DNA from: Lojkania enalia
Lineage: Eukaryota; Ascomycota; Dothideomycetes; Pleosporales
Assembly: GCA_010094045.1 (NCBI GenBank)
Contig: ML986743.1
Span: 48,798-112,797 of the forward strand
DNA length: 64,000 bases
Direction: 5' to 3'
The position numbers and the translations under genes are program-made. Of the stretch, positions 33,654 to 44,832 are shown one piece after another (positions within the stretch are counted from its first letter, which is position 1; each line of letters begins with the position of its first letter). The notes beneath the pieces were generated by a model. It did not search any database, was not told where the DNA came from, and saw only the letters and a list, made by a program, of their open reading frames with translations.

Positions 33654-34743
33654 ATGCCGCTAGTCACAAGGAGAGCAAGTCGCTCGATTGAACTTTTATC
33701 CCACAACAATCCCAAGCCAGATGACAATGTCAAGAAAGAAAACACGTACAGGAAGCCGACTGCGACGGACACTCCGACAAAGACGAGCTCGAAGGAAGTC
33801 AGTGACAATGAAGATGAGAAAAGAGATATCCATGAGAACGAAGATAGTACTACTACTGCGCGGGGGGAGGAAAACCAAGCCGGAAGTGAGGAGGGGAATG
33901 ATGGAGCTAACAAAGTCAGTGCAATACCAGAGACAGTAGACTTTGTCATGACAAAAGATTCTCTAGAGATTGGATGGAACCGAAGTGCTTCATCTTCTGA
34001 GGCTCCAAAGACAGAAGAAAACAAAACCTGGACCGAGGAACTCGAAGCCAACGCGACTGAGGTATCATCTAACGCACGAAGCGAATTAGAATCCACACAA
34101 ATCGACCACGCCTCTCCTTCCCAAGAATCAGATCTGGAGTTCCTCTTCGCTACACCAAGCACTTCAACCCTCCCAACAAGTCACATCATCTCCGTCCTAT
34201 TCAAGCTCAGAAGTAGACTACGAATCGACGGACCATACTCCCACACAATCACCAACTTCAGAATCAGCCTCTATAGCTGCGCCCGAACCCAGATTTGCAA
34301 CAACAATGCCCAATCCGCCGGCCACAAACTTGGCTGCTCCCTCGCTCCCAGATATCACCATTTCCGACGCAACCATAGTAACATTATCTGGGCCATCCCG
34401 ACGCCTATCCGAAGCCCTCACAATCCCCTTAGGCCCATCCCCCATGTACAATCCCGCCTCCCCAAACATCCCACCAGCCGCGCCGCCACGGACAAAGGTA
34501 ACCTACATCTGTGCTGGCCTGAGACCCTTCCAACGCGAGATGTTGGACTACAGAGGACGAGCCGTTCGCGACTTGATGGGGAACATTTTCAAAGAGATTG
34601 ACACGGACGAGGGCGGCAATTTTAAGTTTTGTAGAGCGGTGCAAGAGAAAGCGGTAGGTGAAGCTTTAAGGTGCACCGAATGCGGGTTGACTTCACTATA
34701 CAAAGCGCGACCGAAGCAGATCATGCAGTTTGAGGCGCGGTAA
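33654..34743 (+). CDS. Hypothetical protein; frame changes midway
   Basis: The first frame (ATG 33654) encodes a very acidic, Ser/Thr/Glu-rich, disordered half and reads naturally to about 34170. The second frame reads naturally from about 34180 (SSPSYSSSEVDYES) through a Pro-rich segment to a folded C-terminus (CAGLRPFQREMLDYRGRAV, CTECGLTSLY, ends 34743). A 70-nt intron (GTATCA..AATCAG, 34063-34132, CTAAC near its start) would join the frames in phase, but it removes plausible coding sequence; a one-base indel near 34170-34180 would also explain it. The CTECG motif could be half of a metal site. The family was not recognised. Confidence 0.55.
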
Positions 34744-34833
34744 AATTCCACCTATCAACTACGTGGAAGTATATGTGTGATCGAACAGAGTATCCAATAT
34801 ATACAGTATCCTATAATACATATATACAACATG

Positions 34834-37601
34834 CTATACATTATGCTTGGAAGTGAGCGTCTTGTTGTATGTGTCAAGATATTTGCCTCGTACAGCCTTC
34901 TCGAAAAGCTCCCTGCAAGGCACTCGGCTCCCCAACCTTGCACACAACAAAAAGGCGCCACTAAGTTTTCTGTGCAGACTATATGTTTCCTCTGGCGGAG
35001 GTGCCTCTCTCTCCCTAATCATAATTGGAATTAAACTCCTGACCCTGTCCGTGATTGTCTGATCCCTGAAATCATAAACCTCGGGTCCAGAAGCTTGGAA
35101 AGGTTCAGCCAGTGTGAGGACGGATTGGACATGGGCATCTATCATAGTTTGAGAATCAAAGCCAGTGAGGTATCCAAGTTCTACGGAGTAATCGCGAACA
35201 ACGTCCCTGTGGCTCTTCGAGGCCGCAATGAGGGTATTTATGTAAGGTTCGACGAATTCGTCAGGGTATTCTCGGCTTGCACCAAAATCGAGCAACTCGA
35301 TCTTCCGAGACTCCTTATTATATAGGAAGTTGGTCCAATTTGGATCTGTCTGCATGAATTTGAACTCGACTATTTCGCGTAAACAGAGGCGTAGGATCTG
35401 TGTCCCGATCCAGTCACGCTCTTCCTGGGCAAGGGAAGGGAGCTTCGCAACACCTATACCTGTCATGAGCTCGGCAGTGAGAACGTCCGGGCCACTGGTT
35501 TTTCGTATGACTTTAGGAACCGTAAAGACATCGGTTTCATCTGCTAGGAGCTCACGGAAGCGAGTTTGGCATTCCGCTTCTCGGATATAATCACATTCCC
35601 ATGCAAGTTCTGTACGAGCATTCGCGATAGTCTTGTCGAGGAAAAGACCTTTTGGTAGAAGGCGAGATGCTGTCAGAAGTATCGAGAGGTTATTCAAATC
35701 GGAGTCGATAGAATTAGAAACACCAGGATATTGAACTTTCACGGCCACCGGTTGCTTCGTGTCGCGGAGGGTAGCCTTGTGAACTTGGCCGATAGAAGCA
35801 GCTGCAATCGGGACTTCTTCAAATGAATCGAAGAGGTCTCGCCAATCTGGACCGAGGTTTCTAGCGAGGACCTTATCACGTTGAGACGCTGGCATATAAT
35901 CTGCACTATCTTGGACACGCTGAAGAACCTGATGTATCTCTGGAGGTAGCATCTTGATATCTACTCCAAATCAATACGTGATGTAAAATTAACTTCTTGG
36001 GCTTGTTACCTTGAAAACTGATCATTTGCCCAAGCTTCAGGGCAGCACCACGCATGCGCGACAACTTCGCGACTAGGATCTCCAAGTTACTAGGGCTGAG
36101 CATAAGCGACCCACCAGTGGATGCAGCGCCTCCAGCTACGCGGCGTAGGCTTTCAGTAACGGCCCCGAACGCCATGCTAGTGCCTAAGCCAGCATACTGC
36201 CAGAGGCGACCAAATCTCGATGAAGGAACTCGCGACTCCCGTAGTGCATAAGTGGTACTTTGAGGATTAGCGTTTACTCCTCCAGTGATCTACGACGTTG
36301 CTGTTAGTATATCAGCAAAATTTAATGATAAAAGAACGTCAAATAGTCCACACCTTTGAGGCCGATGAAGTAGCTGATTCTGCATCTTTAGCTAGTTTAA
36401 ATGCCAGGTCGTGTGTCTTATATTCCGTTGTTGATGACGTATTCTCGACTGACTGGTTAGGGCCAGAAGGCTTGATTTGATTGTGGTCCTTTATAGCCCC
36501 TATATGGTCATACGTTGTTCTGCTCGCCTCTTTCAAATTAAGATGCGGCTTCGGGGCGTACAAGTTACCACTGAGCATTTGTGCCACACGCCTGGTACGG
36601 AAGACATCTGTATTAACTCCTTCCGGTACTTGATCTTGCTCTGGTATAGCAGCATCATGAGGTGCCTTTTCCTTTTGAATGTTCTTTTGACTAGGCTCCG
36701 GAACAGAATAGAATACGTCTTGGTTTATCCGAGCATCTTGCACATGGTCACCACCCTCCTGTATATCCTCCGTATGCTTCGGTATCTTTGCTCGGGGCAA
36801 CGAGGAATATTCGGGATTGGATTCGATAGATCTGGCGTAAAAAACATCCCGATCATGCCCCTCCTGAAGTTTCATGACTTGGGGTGATGTCTGAGGTAGC
36901 TGTGGGTCGTTTGCATGGGAGGGTACTTGGTATTCAAACTGTCGTTGAAGCCGGCGTGCATCTTCTGAGGAGGTTCTACTCGGCTGAGAAGGCGTTGGGA
37001 CTGTAGAATCCCCTGATGCCGCTGGCTTGATACCTTCCTCATCCTTCTGGATATCGCAGCCTTCCTCTGCCAAAGGCTGCTTCGGCGGATCCGGCGTTAG
37101 TCTGTTCGAGAGTGTGCCCTGGCCCTTTCCTTCGCGTTCCAACGTCACTTCAGAAGCGGGTATTGTCCCATCCGGCAGCGGTCGCCTCTTCGCCATTACT
37201 TGATTAACATCTAACTCTTCTTCTGGTGCTGGCTGCGCTTGGGTATTCCCACTCGATCGAATATAGTGAGGATCCTGCTCGAGTCCTCCCTTTATATCAG
37301 ACTGCGGCCCACGTCCCTCTGTAGTCTCTTTCCTTGGTATGCCCTCATCCTGTCCATATGAGCCTTGCGACGCTGTGGACGAGGTATATGACGGAGGCTT
37401 TTCGTTGAATCGTTTAGAGAGGGCAATGGCTGCTTGAGCCGTAAGCGTTACGCGATCGGTCTGATTCTTGACAGCCCGTGCTAGGGTAGAAGTCTTGCTG
37501 TAAACATCCAGCTGCTGTGAGCGGAGATCGAGGTGCTTTTTCGCGATGGATTTTGAGGCATTGAACAGCTTTGCAGCGTCCACAAGGCGCCGACCTGCCA
37601 T
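34834..37601 (-). CDS. COQ8: COQ8/ABC1 (ADCK) atypical kinase, mitochondrial
   Basis: Supports the coenzyme Q biosynthesis complex at the matrix side of the inner membrane. Exons 36354-37601, 36010-36289 and 34834-35960 join in phase to 884 residues; intron 1 has a TACTAAC branch site. The kinase part carries the UbiB signatures: the KxGQ motif (AALKLGQMISFQ), the Ala-rich loop AAASIGQVHKA replacing the glycine loop, Lys in VAVKVQYPG, the catalytic DPNWTNFLY and the LLDFGASREY DFG motif. The roughly 440-residue N-terminal extension is low complexity, with a helical start (LFNASKSIAKKHLDLR) and three D-V-F motifs (RDVFYA, NQDVFYS, NTDVFRT), as I remember from filamentous fungal COQ8 proteins. 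The gene is divergent from the amidase gene. Confidence 0.95.
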
Positions 37602-38052
37602 TGAGATGAATTTTTAGCTACCGGTACTGGTATATCATTGTGAAAGCTTTTGGATCATCCGATATGGAGGCGGTTCAGCAAGCGATATCTCCAAGTTGAT
37701 CAAGAAACTAGCAAAAGCGTCATAGCTTATTGAGGTTAAGCTCATCGGAGAAAACACGTGATTAGCGCTTGTTCTTAAAAGGGGTCTAAGCCCGGATTGG
37801 AAAGCGCCACTTCATTCACTGTTCCGTTACGATAAGCCCGTCACAAAGAACCGAGCTGCACCTGCGAGTGGCGGGCCTGGTTTCTTGAATACTTTTTTTT
37901 TTTTCGATTGCATTGGTGGCTCCATCCAATATCTACGATCTCCAAGTCATCATTTCATTTCTGTTACGATTCCTTTACCGAGGTGCACCCTCCTGTAAGA
38001 TATTTTGATATCGGCCATTTATACTGAAGGAGGTCAAGTGCTGTGCATCATC
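37602..38052. promoter_or_regulatory. Bidirectional promoter region, COQ8 and amidase genes
   Basis: 451 bp between two divergent start codons. It holds a pure T run near 37893-37905 that could exclude nucleosomes and pyrimidine-rich leaders on both sides. No extra gene. Confidence 0.5.
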
Positions 38053-39467
38053 ATGAAGATCGCCTGCTTACAATTCGCCCCCGAATTGGGCAAAGTACAA
38101 GAAAACATCCGCAGAGCCGATGAGATTCTACAAAGAACACAGATACCTGCAAGATTGGATTGGCTTGTCTTGCCGGAAATGGCCTTCTCAGGTGTGTACA
38201 ATATTTCTTCAATTTTACCATATGACGATTAGCAGTAGCTTATATACCTCATCATATTTCTTTCCTACCTAGCAACGCTTGGTACCTGCTCAGGTATTAG
38301 TTGATAACCTTCTAATTCCAAGCAACCGAAATTGACAATTGCTTCTTATAATTATAAGGTCTCAACTTTACATCCTGAAGCCGGCAAAAGGCTGTAGGGT
38401 AGTGCCTGGAATACAAACGTAAAAGAATATCAAAAGAGCATGAAGACCTCAATCCTTGGACCAAGGGCTTCACAATCTACCACTCTTAAGGGCGCACTCT
38501 CTCGCTAGCTATTTACCCCAATCTTGAATCAGCTTCAAGAGCAGTAGATTTTTCTAAAGACTCCATATCTTCAATTCCTGATATATTCTATCGCACATTT
38601 CTATTACTCTCGAACTTTCACGATTAGTCGTAGCTCCACATTTTAGCTCTCCCGAAGCGCAACATCATCCAAGCATAAGCGTACTAATGACCTCAAGGCT
38701 ACAATTTCCACTCCCTCGAGGAACTTAGCCCCTTTTTAGAGCCGACTACGTCAGGAATAAGCACACAATGGGCCATCCAAGTGGCACTCCATTACAAATG
38801 CCACGTAACAGTCGGGTACCCCGAAGTCACAACCACAGAACCCAAAATGAACTACAACTCAACCGTCACCATCAGCCCAACAGGCGTCGTGCTGAATAAC
38901 TACCGCAAAACTTTCCTCTATTACACGGATGAGACCTGGGCTTCTGAAGGCCCGAGTCACTTCTTTTCAGGACCACTAGGCGGACTAGGACAAGTGACGT
39001 TAGGTATTTGTATGGATATTAATCCGTATAAATTCGTGGCACCATGGAATGATTATGAGTTCGCAAACACAGCCTTGAAAGATGGTTCTCCGCTTGTTTG
39101 CGTCAGCATGGCATGGCTCGCCCATCTAACTCCGGAAGAATTAATGCAGGATCCGCAACAGGCGGATTTCGCTACAGTGGCATATTGGCTTGAGAGATTC
39201 CAACCGCTGGTAGAGAAGGCGACCGATACTCCGGTGTATGTGGTATTGGCGAATCGGTGTGGAGTTGAGAAGACGGTCTGTTATGCAGGAAGTACGACTG
39301 TACTGAAAATCGAGGCGGGGGGCGTAAGTCTGTACGAGACATTGGGAAAGAGTGAAGAGAAGTGTTTGGTAGTAGATCTCAACGAGGTGAGCCCAGTCAT
39401 GCAATGAAGAGTGAGCTGATGTTAATGTAAATTGTAGAGACCGAAATTTCAGGTTAGTGGTCGGTAG
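38053..39467 (+). CDS. NTA1: N-terminal amidase NTA1-like (nitrilase superfamily)
   Basis: NTA1 deamidates N-terminal Asn or Gln to expose N-degron residues. Exons 38053-38191, 38698-39386 and 39438-39467 join in phase to 285 residues. The nitrilase triad is visible: Glu in LPEMAFSG, Lys in YRKTFLYYTDE and Cys in LGICMDINPY. Intron 1 is unusually long (506 nt); the join gives FSG-YNFHSLEELSPFLEPT and the acceptor is preceded by ACTAATGAC, so the boundaries are solid. Intron 2 (GTGAGC..TTGTAG, 51 nt) adds RPKFQVSGR and a stop; CAG|GTTAGT inside that last exon could be a further donor, so the extreme C-terminus is uncertain. The protein is shorter than yeast Nta1. Divergent from COQ8. Confidence 0.92.
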
Positions 39468-39873
39468 TCATGCTGCATTCAAGGTTGGGCGGAATATTAC
39501 TCATGATATGGGATTCCGGGCATGTCGTGACAGCCGATCGGACGTCTAGTGGTAATTCGGCGTATGTCTGTCACGAAGCACATTGGTGTTGGCGGATCAC
39601 TTCCTCATTTCCAAGCATCTCGCGTATCAATTCGATCAATCATTCGGACCAGCAAGTATAGATTCCGCTGCCTAACTGGGTGCATGTGTTTTCAAACTCA
39701 AAGCGCCTATTGAGCCCGGTGAAAATATCCGACCATCATACGCATGCCACTCTTCTCATGGCTTTGACACCCCGCACAAACGATAACCACTCGTCTGATG
39801 TGCAATTCACTCCTGTACCATTTTGACTCGTGAAGAAATTGAGACGGAAATCGAGAGAGAAAGGGTGAGTCGA
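39468..39873. other. Convergent intergenic region
   Basis: Lies between the 3' ends of the amidase and eL39 genes; no gene seen. Confidence 0.45.
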
Positions 39874-40180
39874 TTAGATACCGAGGCGGGTCTTGCGCCA
39901 GTGTCGTCGCTTGGCGTTATATCTGGGGAATTCATGTTAGCCCGAAACTCCAACTCGACTTCCGAGGTGTTCTCCCAAATAATGAGAGCATGCGAGGGGG
40001 AAACCCGTACCGAATGGTGTTGCCTGTTCGTAGGCGAATCCACTGAGGAATCGGACGGTTCTGTTTCTGAGCTCTCGCAAGCTTCTGCTTGGTTCGGAAG
40101 GACTTGTGGCTCTGCGACGCATTAGCATGTTGTTCTAGTATTAATATCTGGTGGCAAGAGATCGGCTGGCGTACCGGCAT
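39874..40180 (-). CDS. RPL39: 60S ribosomal protein eL39
   Basis: Smallest large-subunit protein, lining the exit tunnel. Three exons: 40175-40180 (only ATG CCG), 40011-40111 and 39874-39922, giving 51 residues, the exact family length. It reads [35 protein letters not shown] and [15 protein letters not shown]. Intron 1 (GTACGC..CGCAG, 63 nt, GCTAATG branch) and intron 2 (GTACGG..CCCAG, 88 nt, GCTAACATG branch) have perfect signals. No single open frame shows it because of the tiny exon and the small size. A 6-nt first coding exon is easily missed by automatic gene callers. The identification is essentially certain from sequence identity. Confidence 0.97.
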
Positions 40181-40516
40181 CGTGACTTTTTGTCGAAGTT
40201 GTCGAGATGCGAGAGAGTTGTCGTTGTAGTGGTGGCTTGGTGAGCCCTTACTGAATTTCTTAGGTTCTCGCTTAGGAGATGTGTGCGCCAAGTGACTAAT
40301 ATGTACTGGGATTGGTAAATCACGTGACAGTGCGCTGCTTCGAGGTGTTAAAGTCACCTTGACAACAATAACAAAGTATTTTCTCGCACAGGCTCCCAAT
40401 AGTTATGGGGCGATCCAACGCCAGCAACGCGAGGGTCAGCAACGATATGGACTTTGTGTGAATACTCACGTATGATAATAGTGTAAATATCCAATTGTTA
40501 ACAGTTTAATACTATA
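40181..40516. promoter_or_regulatory. Upstream region of eL39
   Basis: About 335 bp between eL39 and the BTB pseudogene, with a CACGTGAC motif near 40321 and a pyrimidine-rich leader on the minus strand. No gene. Confidence 0.4.
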
Positions 40517-41683
40517 GGATGTGAGATTGTCACTGTCCAAGTAAGCAATCCTCCGACCGCGATTTCTAGTCACAAAGATGTGCTTGGTTCTGTCTCTGAG
40601 TACTGTCGAGCACCTTTCGCCTACAGAGCCTTCCAAAAGGCTGAGGACAAGATCATATCACTACCGGACACCGACGAACCTACTTTTCGTATAGATCTTC
40701 AATAAGCTTACTCCTAAATGTCTAGTTATGTATTGACAAAGTCCGCCATTGGTCCTGAAAACTCTTTCTTGAAAGAAGCGAACCATACCTTCATAAAAGA
40801 CCGCGAGGAGACCGGTTTTGATGTCGCAAGACTAGGATACTATGACAACTAATGCAAGCGAAGATTGAGGGAGTAACATTAGAATAGAGACTGGCTAAGG
40901 CAATACGTCCATTTCATTCAATCTCTACTTAAGGTGTTTATCTTCGCGGACAAATACTCCGTGCATCAGCTCGAAGACGACATCATTTCCGCGTTGTGTG
41001 GGTACGGATCAACGTACAATTTCTGGGTGAAACCTACACCGAATATTGTACATGTCGCTTATGACAAATTACTGGTGTTTCCATCTTTTAACTAGATGTT
41101 GTATGCATTTGGGCATCTATAGGCCTGGAATTCGCCAATGTTGAACACATGAAAAGATATGCCCTTAGACTTCATATATGTAGTAACGGCTATGAAGGGT
41201 CAAATGCTAAAGCATCACACGGACAGAAATCATGGCATACTCCAATATTTCCCGGAGCTCGTGCCGGACTCATACGCCCTTCATGAACATCGGGTTCTTG
41301 ATGATAATAACTTCCGCCAGCGTCTGATTTACAATGTCCATATCTTTTTGGGGCTCATCAATTCCTGCATGGCGCTGTATAAGACGGTCTGACGAACGGC
41401 TTTTTTTCCCGCCGTAGAGGAATATGCCACTAATGAATATCAGGGAGTCAGGGTTCGGGCAGAGGAACTAATTACATGGTATTATGAAGCAAGCAAAGAA
41501 AAAGGTAGGGCAACGGCCCGTCTTCTATCAGCTTTCTTAATGCACATGACCTTAGCGGTAGCATTGACCAGCATCTCCTCAAAAGGTATACACGTTCAAG
41601 AAGCACGAATGTTGGAAGCACATGGTAGAAATCACCTACGCATTCAAAAGTCTGATGGAGCTTGCAGAACCGTCACTGAATAA
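40517..41683 (+). pseudogene. BTB/POZ-domain protein pseudogene
   Basis: BTB/POZ domains dimerise and often recruit cullin 3. One frame, without any shift, carries all the pieces: IVTVQVSNPPTAISSHKDVL, VSEYCRAPF, ISLPDTDEPTF (40526-40700), then after stops FIFADKYSVHQLEDDIISAL and NFWVKPTPNIVHVAYDKL (40919-41092), then LQYFPELVPDSYALHEH (41159-41300). After a TGA at 41390 the same frame stays open to 41683 with protein-like sequence (ELITWYYEASKEKGRAT) of unknown relation. Several TAA/TAG/TGA codons interrupt it. That all parts stay in one frame over 1.17 kb indicates decay by point changes of the CAA/CAG/CGA-to-stop kind, as RIP makes, or unrecognised introns at the first gap. Confidence 0.82.
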
Positions 41684-42207
41684 AGTAGTTGAAAGATGGG
41701 TTGTTGGGGAGATGGCGGTCGACGCCCAGGTGCAATCGAGCCCATTTCGAGGGCGCCTGGAACTTGGCGTTTAGCAATGCGACAGCAATCAGGCTGGATA
41801 GCTCCCTGTTGCACTAGCCCTGTCGCAAATTTGTCGTGAACACAAAATAGCTGCTTGTAATTTTCAGTAGCGTGCACTAATCGACCCCGGCCGATTGGCT
41901 CGTTCGCGAGCCGGGCTTGCAGGGAGCTAAGATCCCTGCAAAAAATGGGTGGATGGGGCGTCGGAATGATGCTGCTATAGCCAACACCAAGAAGCCGGCC
42001 ACGGAACATCAACTTGCTTCTTCGCCGAAATATAAATGCTCAACCGGCAGCCGCTATGTTGCCCGAATACCTTAGTGTGATCTCCGGCCCCCCCTGAGCC
42101 TAGACATCTCTTGGCCCTCCCAAGTCGGCATTGATGATCTTTAGCTTCTGCTGTTCACAGCGAACCTCATAACGGTCCTTTTTTGCGCCAGTCCGAATAT
42201 ACTCGCC
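41684..42207. promoter_or_regulatory. Upstream region of the cation transporter gene
   Basis: No gene seen; the frame at 41644-42012 (minus) lacks family resemblance. An AAATATAAATG TATA-like element occurs near 42028. Confidence 0.4.
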
Positions 42208-44072
42208 ATGGCCGACCTAGGCATTTCCCCTCCGAAATCGAGTCTCCCGCGCATTGCCAGCCTCAAGTCGTTCCTTCCATTGACTACGGAGCCGTTGTCG
42301 ACTCGAGGCCAGAACCTGCCCGCGCTCCTTCACACTCGCTCCACCGCCGCACGCCGCGGATCGTCCATGCGCCCCAGCGAGCGACGAGGCAGCAGATCAT
42401 CCGACGAAGACGACCTCGAAGGTTTTAGGTATGGGCTCGAGAGCTCCTGGGGCCCCTCAGAACGCGAACGCGAAGACCGGCGGCAGAGCATTGGCGCGCA
42501 GATTCTGAACACGCCTCAGATGAGGAGCCAAAGGCTAATCGGGAACTCGAATCCAAGGTACAAGTGGGAGAGATACTACAAAACGGAAGAGGAGCTGAAA
42601 GGGATGAGGAAACCGATCCGGGAATACTATGAGCGGAACAATTTTCTCATACAGCATTATATGTACATTGATCGGTTGCTAGACTCATCATTGCCGCACA
42701 ATTTGATCCAAGAGTACAGCCATTCACAAGTCAACGTCCCCTCGACTATTGCAGAAGAGACACCTTCGGCTGTCACGTCGCCCAGTGTCAACACTCATGG
42801 CGGCTTCAACGGAAATGGCGGCGAAAATACTCCTCTCAGTGTGACTACCCAAGGCAGCAGTAGCCCCCAATTCAAGATCAAGCGAACGCCCAAGAACCTC
42901 TACAAAGTCCCAGAGAATGAGCAGACACCGTTACTTATGGCAGAAGACGATGACTTGGAGTCAGCGCCGAACACACTGCCCGAGTTTATTCCTGACGAGG
43001 ATGAGGATACCGGAAGTCCTATTGTCCGGCTTGCCATTTTCATTAACCTCGCGGCGAACACTACGCTCTTGATCTTGAAGATCATTGTGACCATTCTCAC
43101 TTCATCGCTATCAGTTATTGCGAGCTTGGTCGATGCAGCCCTCGACTTTCTCAGTACTGCGATCGTTTTCGTTACCTCTTGGATGATAGCCAGACAAGAT
43201 TCCTATGCATATCCAGTAGGCAGACGAAGATTAGAGCCAATAGGTGTCCTAGTGAGAATCTCATGCACTCTTGATGCCGAGCTTTCTCTAACTAAATAGG
43301 TCTTTTCCGTCATTATGATAACATCCTTCTTCCAAGTCGCCATAGAAGGTGTCTCGCGCCTAAGCGCACCTGATCATACAGTAGTCCAGTTAACGATACC
43401 CGCTGTTGCCATCATGTCCTCTACCGTTATTATAAAGTTTCTCTGCTGGTTGTGGTGTCGACTCATCCGGAACTCTAGTGTCCAAGCTTTAGCACAAGAC
43501 GCCATAACAGACGTCGTTTTCAACATTTTCAGTATTATTTTCCCTCTTAGTATGTTTGCCCGACTTCCACCCAAGAGCTCACCTCCATTTCTATGATTCT
43601 AACCCGATGTAGTCGGGTACTTTGCAAACATCTGGTGGCTAGACCCGCTAGGCGGCATTCTTCTCTCTTTCTACGTCATCATAAATTGGTCACGCACTTC
43701 AGCAGAGCATATCCGCAATCTTACCGGCGCTGCCGCCTCTGCCGACGAACGGAACATTCTACTATATCTCACCATGCGCTTCGCCAAAACCATCAAGAAG
43801 ATTCAGGGCCTACAGGCTTACCATGCCGGCGACAAGCTGATCGTCGAAGTCGATATTGTTTTGGATGAGGGCACGAGCTTGAGAGATAGCCATGACCTTG
43901 GGGAGAGCTTGCAGTATGTCATAGGTGCGTTGAAACATCCTTCCTTAGCATCCCTTTTTCCAAGTGCGCGCTAACATGAACGATAGAATCTGTGCCGTAT
44001 GTCGATCGAGCATTCGTACATCTGGATTACTTGGACTATAATCTGCCGACCCATATGATGCAGCAAGAGTAA
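42208..44072 (+). CDS. Cation diffusion facilitator, Mn-type
   Basis: Proton-coupled divalent metal exporter of Golgi, vacuole or plasma membrane. Exons 42208-43251, 43300-43549, 43613-43924 and 43987-44072 join in phase to 563 residues, all with GT-AG and clear branch sites. Residues 1-270 are hydrophilic with a conserved block (YKWERYYKTEEELKGMRKPIREYYERNN). The six-helix part starts at VRLAIFINLAANTTLLILK; helix 2 has SLVDAALDFLST and helix 5 ALAQDAITDVVFN, so both metal-site motifs are D-x3-D, the form typical of Mn-transporting CDFs (Zn types have H-x3-D). YPVGRRRLEPIGVL follows helix 3, and the C-terminal cytosolic domain includes VEVDIVLDE and LESVPYVDRAFVHLD. Substrate is inferred from the motif only. 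Confidence 0.93.
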
Positions 44073-44420
44073 ATGACCTACGAAGCTACCACTCAATCAG
44101 TTGGATTCGTAGATTAAAGAATGCCAGGCACGGTGGATATATGTATGGGAGTACTACAGCTTTATACCCATTTTAGACGTAGACAAGAATGCTACTGCTT
44201 CATCTTGTACTATTTGTTGTTGTTGGTATTTTTTGTGCGTGGTATTTCACATACACATTACATCGAAACAAGACTATCCTTCGCATAAGCAATGAATACC
44301 CCTACCACATACTCCACCCATCCCCCCTCCTCACTCACGCCACAGCCAAACAGCCAGTCTCGCACTACCAAACAACATATCACCACGTTACGCATACCCA
44401 TCCCATACCCTCGTCACAAA

Positions 44421-44446
44421 CCCCCCCCCCTCCCCCCCCCGGGGGG
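44421..44446. repeat. C-run/G-run palindrome
   Basis: C10-T-C9 directly followed by G6, so the last six C and the G6 form a perfect palindrome, then GAATTC. It can fold as a hairpin or i-motif and is prone to slippage and assembly error. Confidence 0.9.
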
Positions 44447-44804
44447 AATTCCAACACTCACCTATCTCATCTCCCACAAAACCTTATATCCGCACCAAAA
44501 GAAAACATCCTTCACAGTAGAATCCAAACCCAAACGCACATCCATCGCCCACCTCCTCCCTTCCTCTTTCCCCTCCAATCCCCCCAAATCCTCCCCCAAC
44601 GGATCAAAAAGGGGGAAGGAATACCGCACGCACAGTAAAACTCCGCACCCCAGTCTAGAGACTATGGAAGGCGGATTTCCGAGGACTCCTTCAGCACGGA
44701 CTCGGAGTCGGACCGGACTCGTGTTAGTCAGACGGTGGTTCGGGAGGAGTGAGGGAAGGAGTGCCAGGCTTGGAGCTTGGGTTGGAGCTATGGCCCTCAT
44801 ACAT

Positions 44805-44832
44805 ACGCACGCACGCACGCACGCACGCACGC
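44805..44832. repeat. (ACGC)7 microsatellite
   Basis: Seven perfect ACGC units flanked by CATACATA and CTTGCTTGC tracts. Confidence 0.95.

Noticed and set aside
39823..40125. 100-codon plus-strand frame and long minus-strand frames over eL39
   Set aside because: They are antisense or intron read-through frames; the eL39 exon structure explains the region fully.
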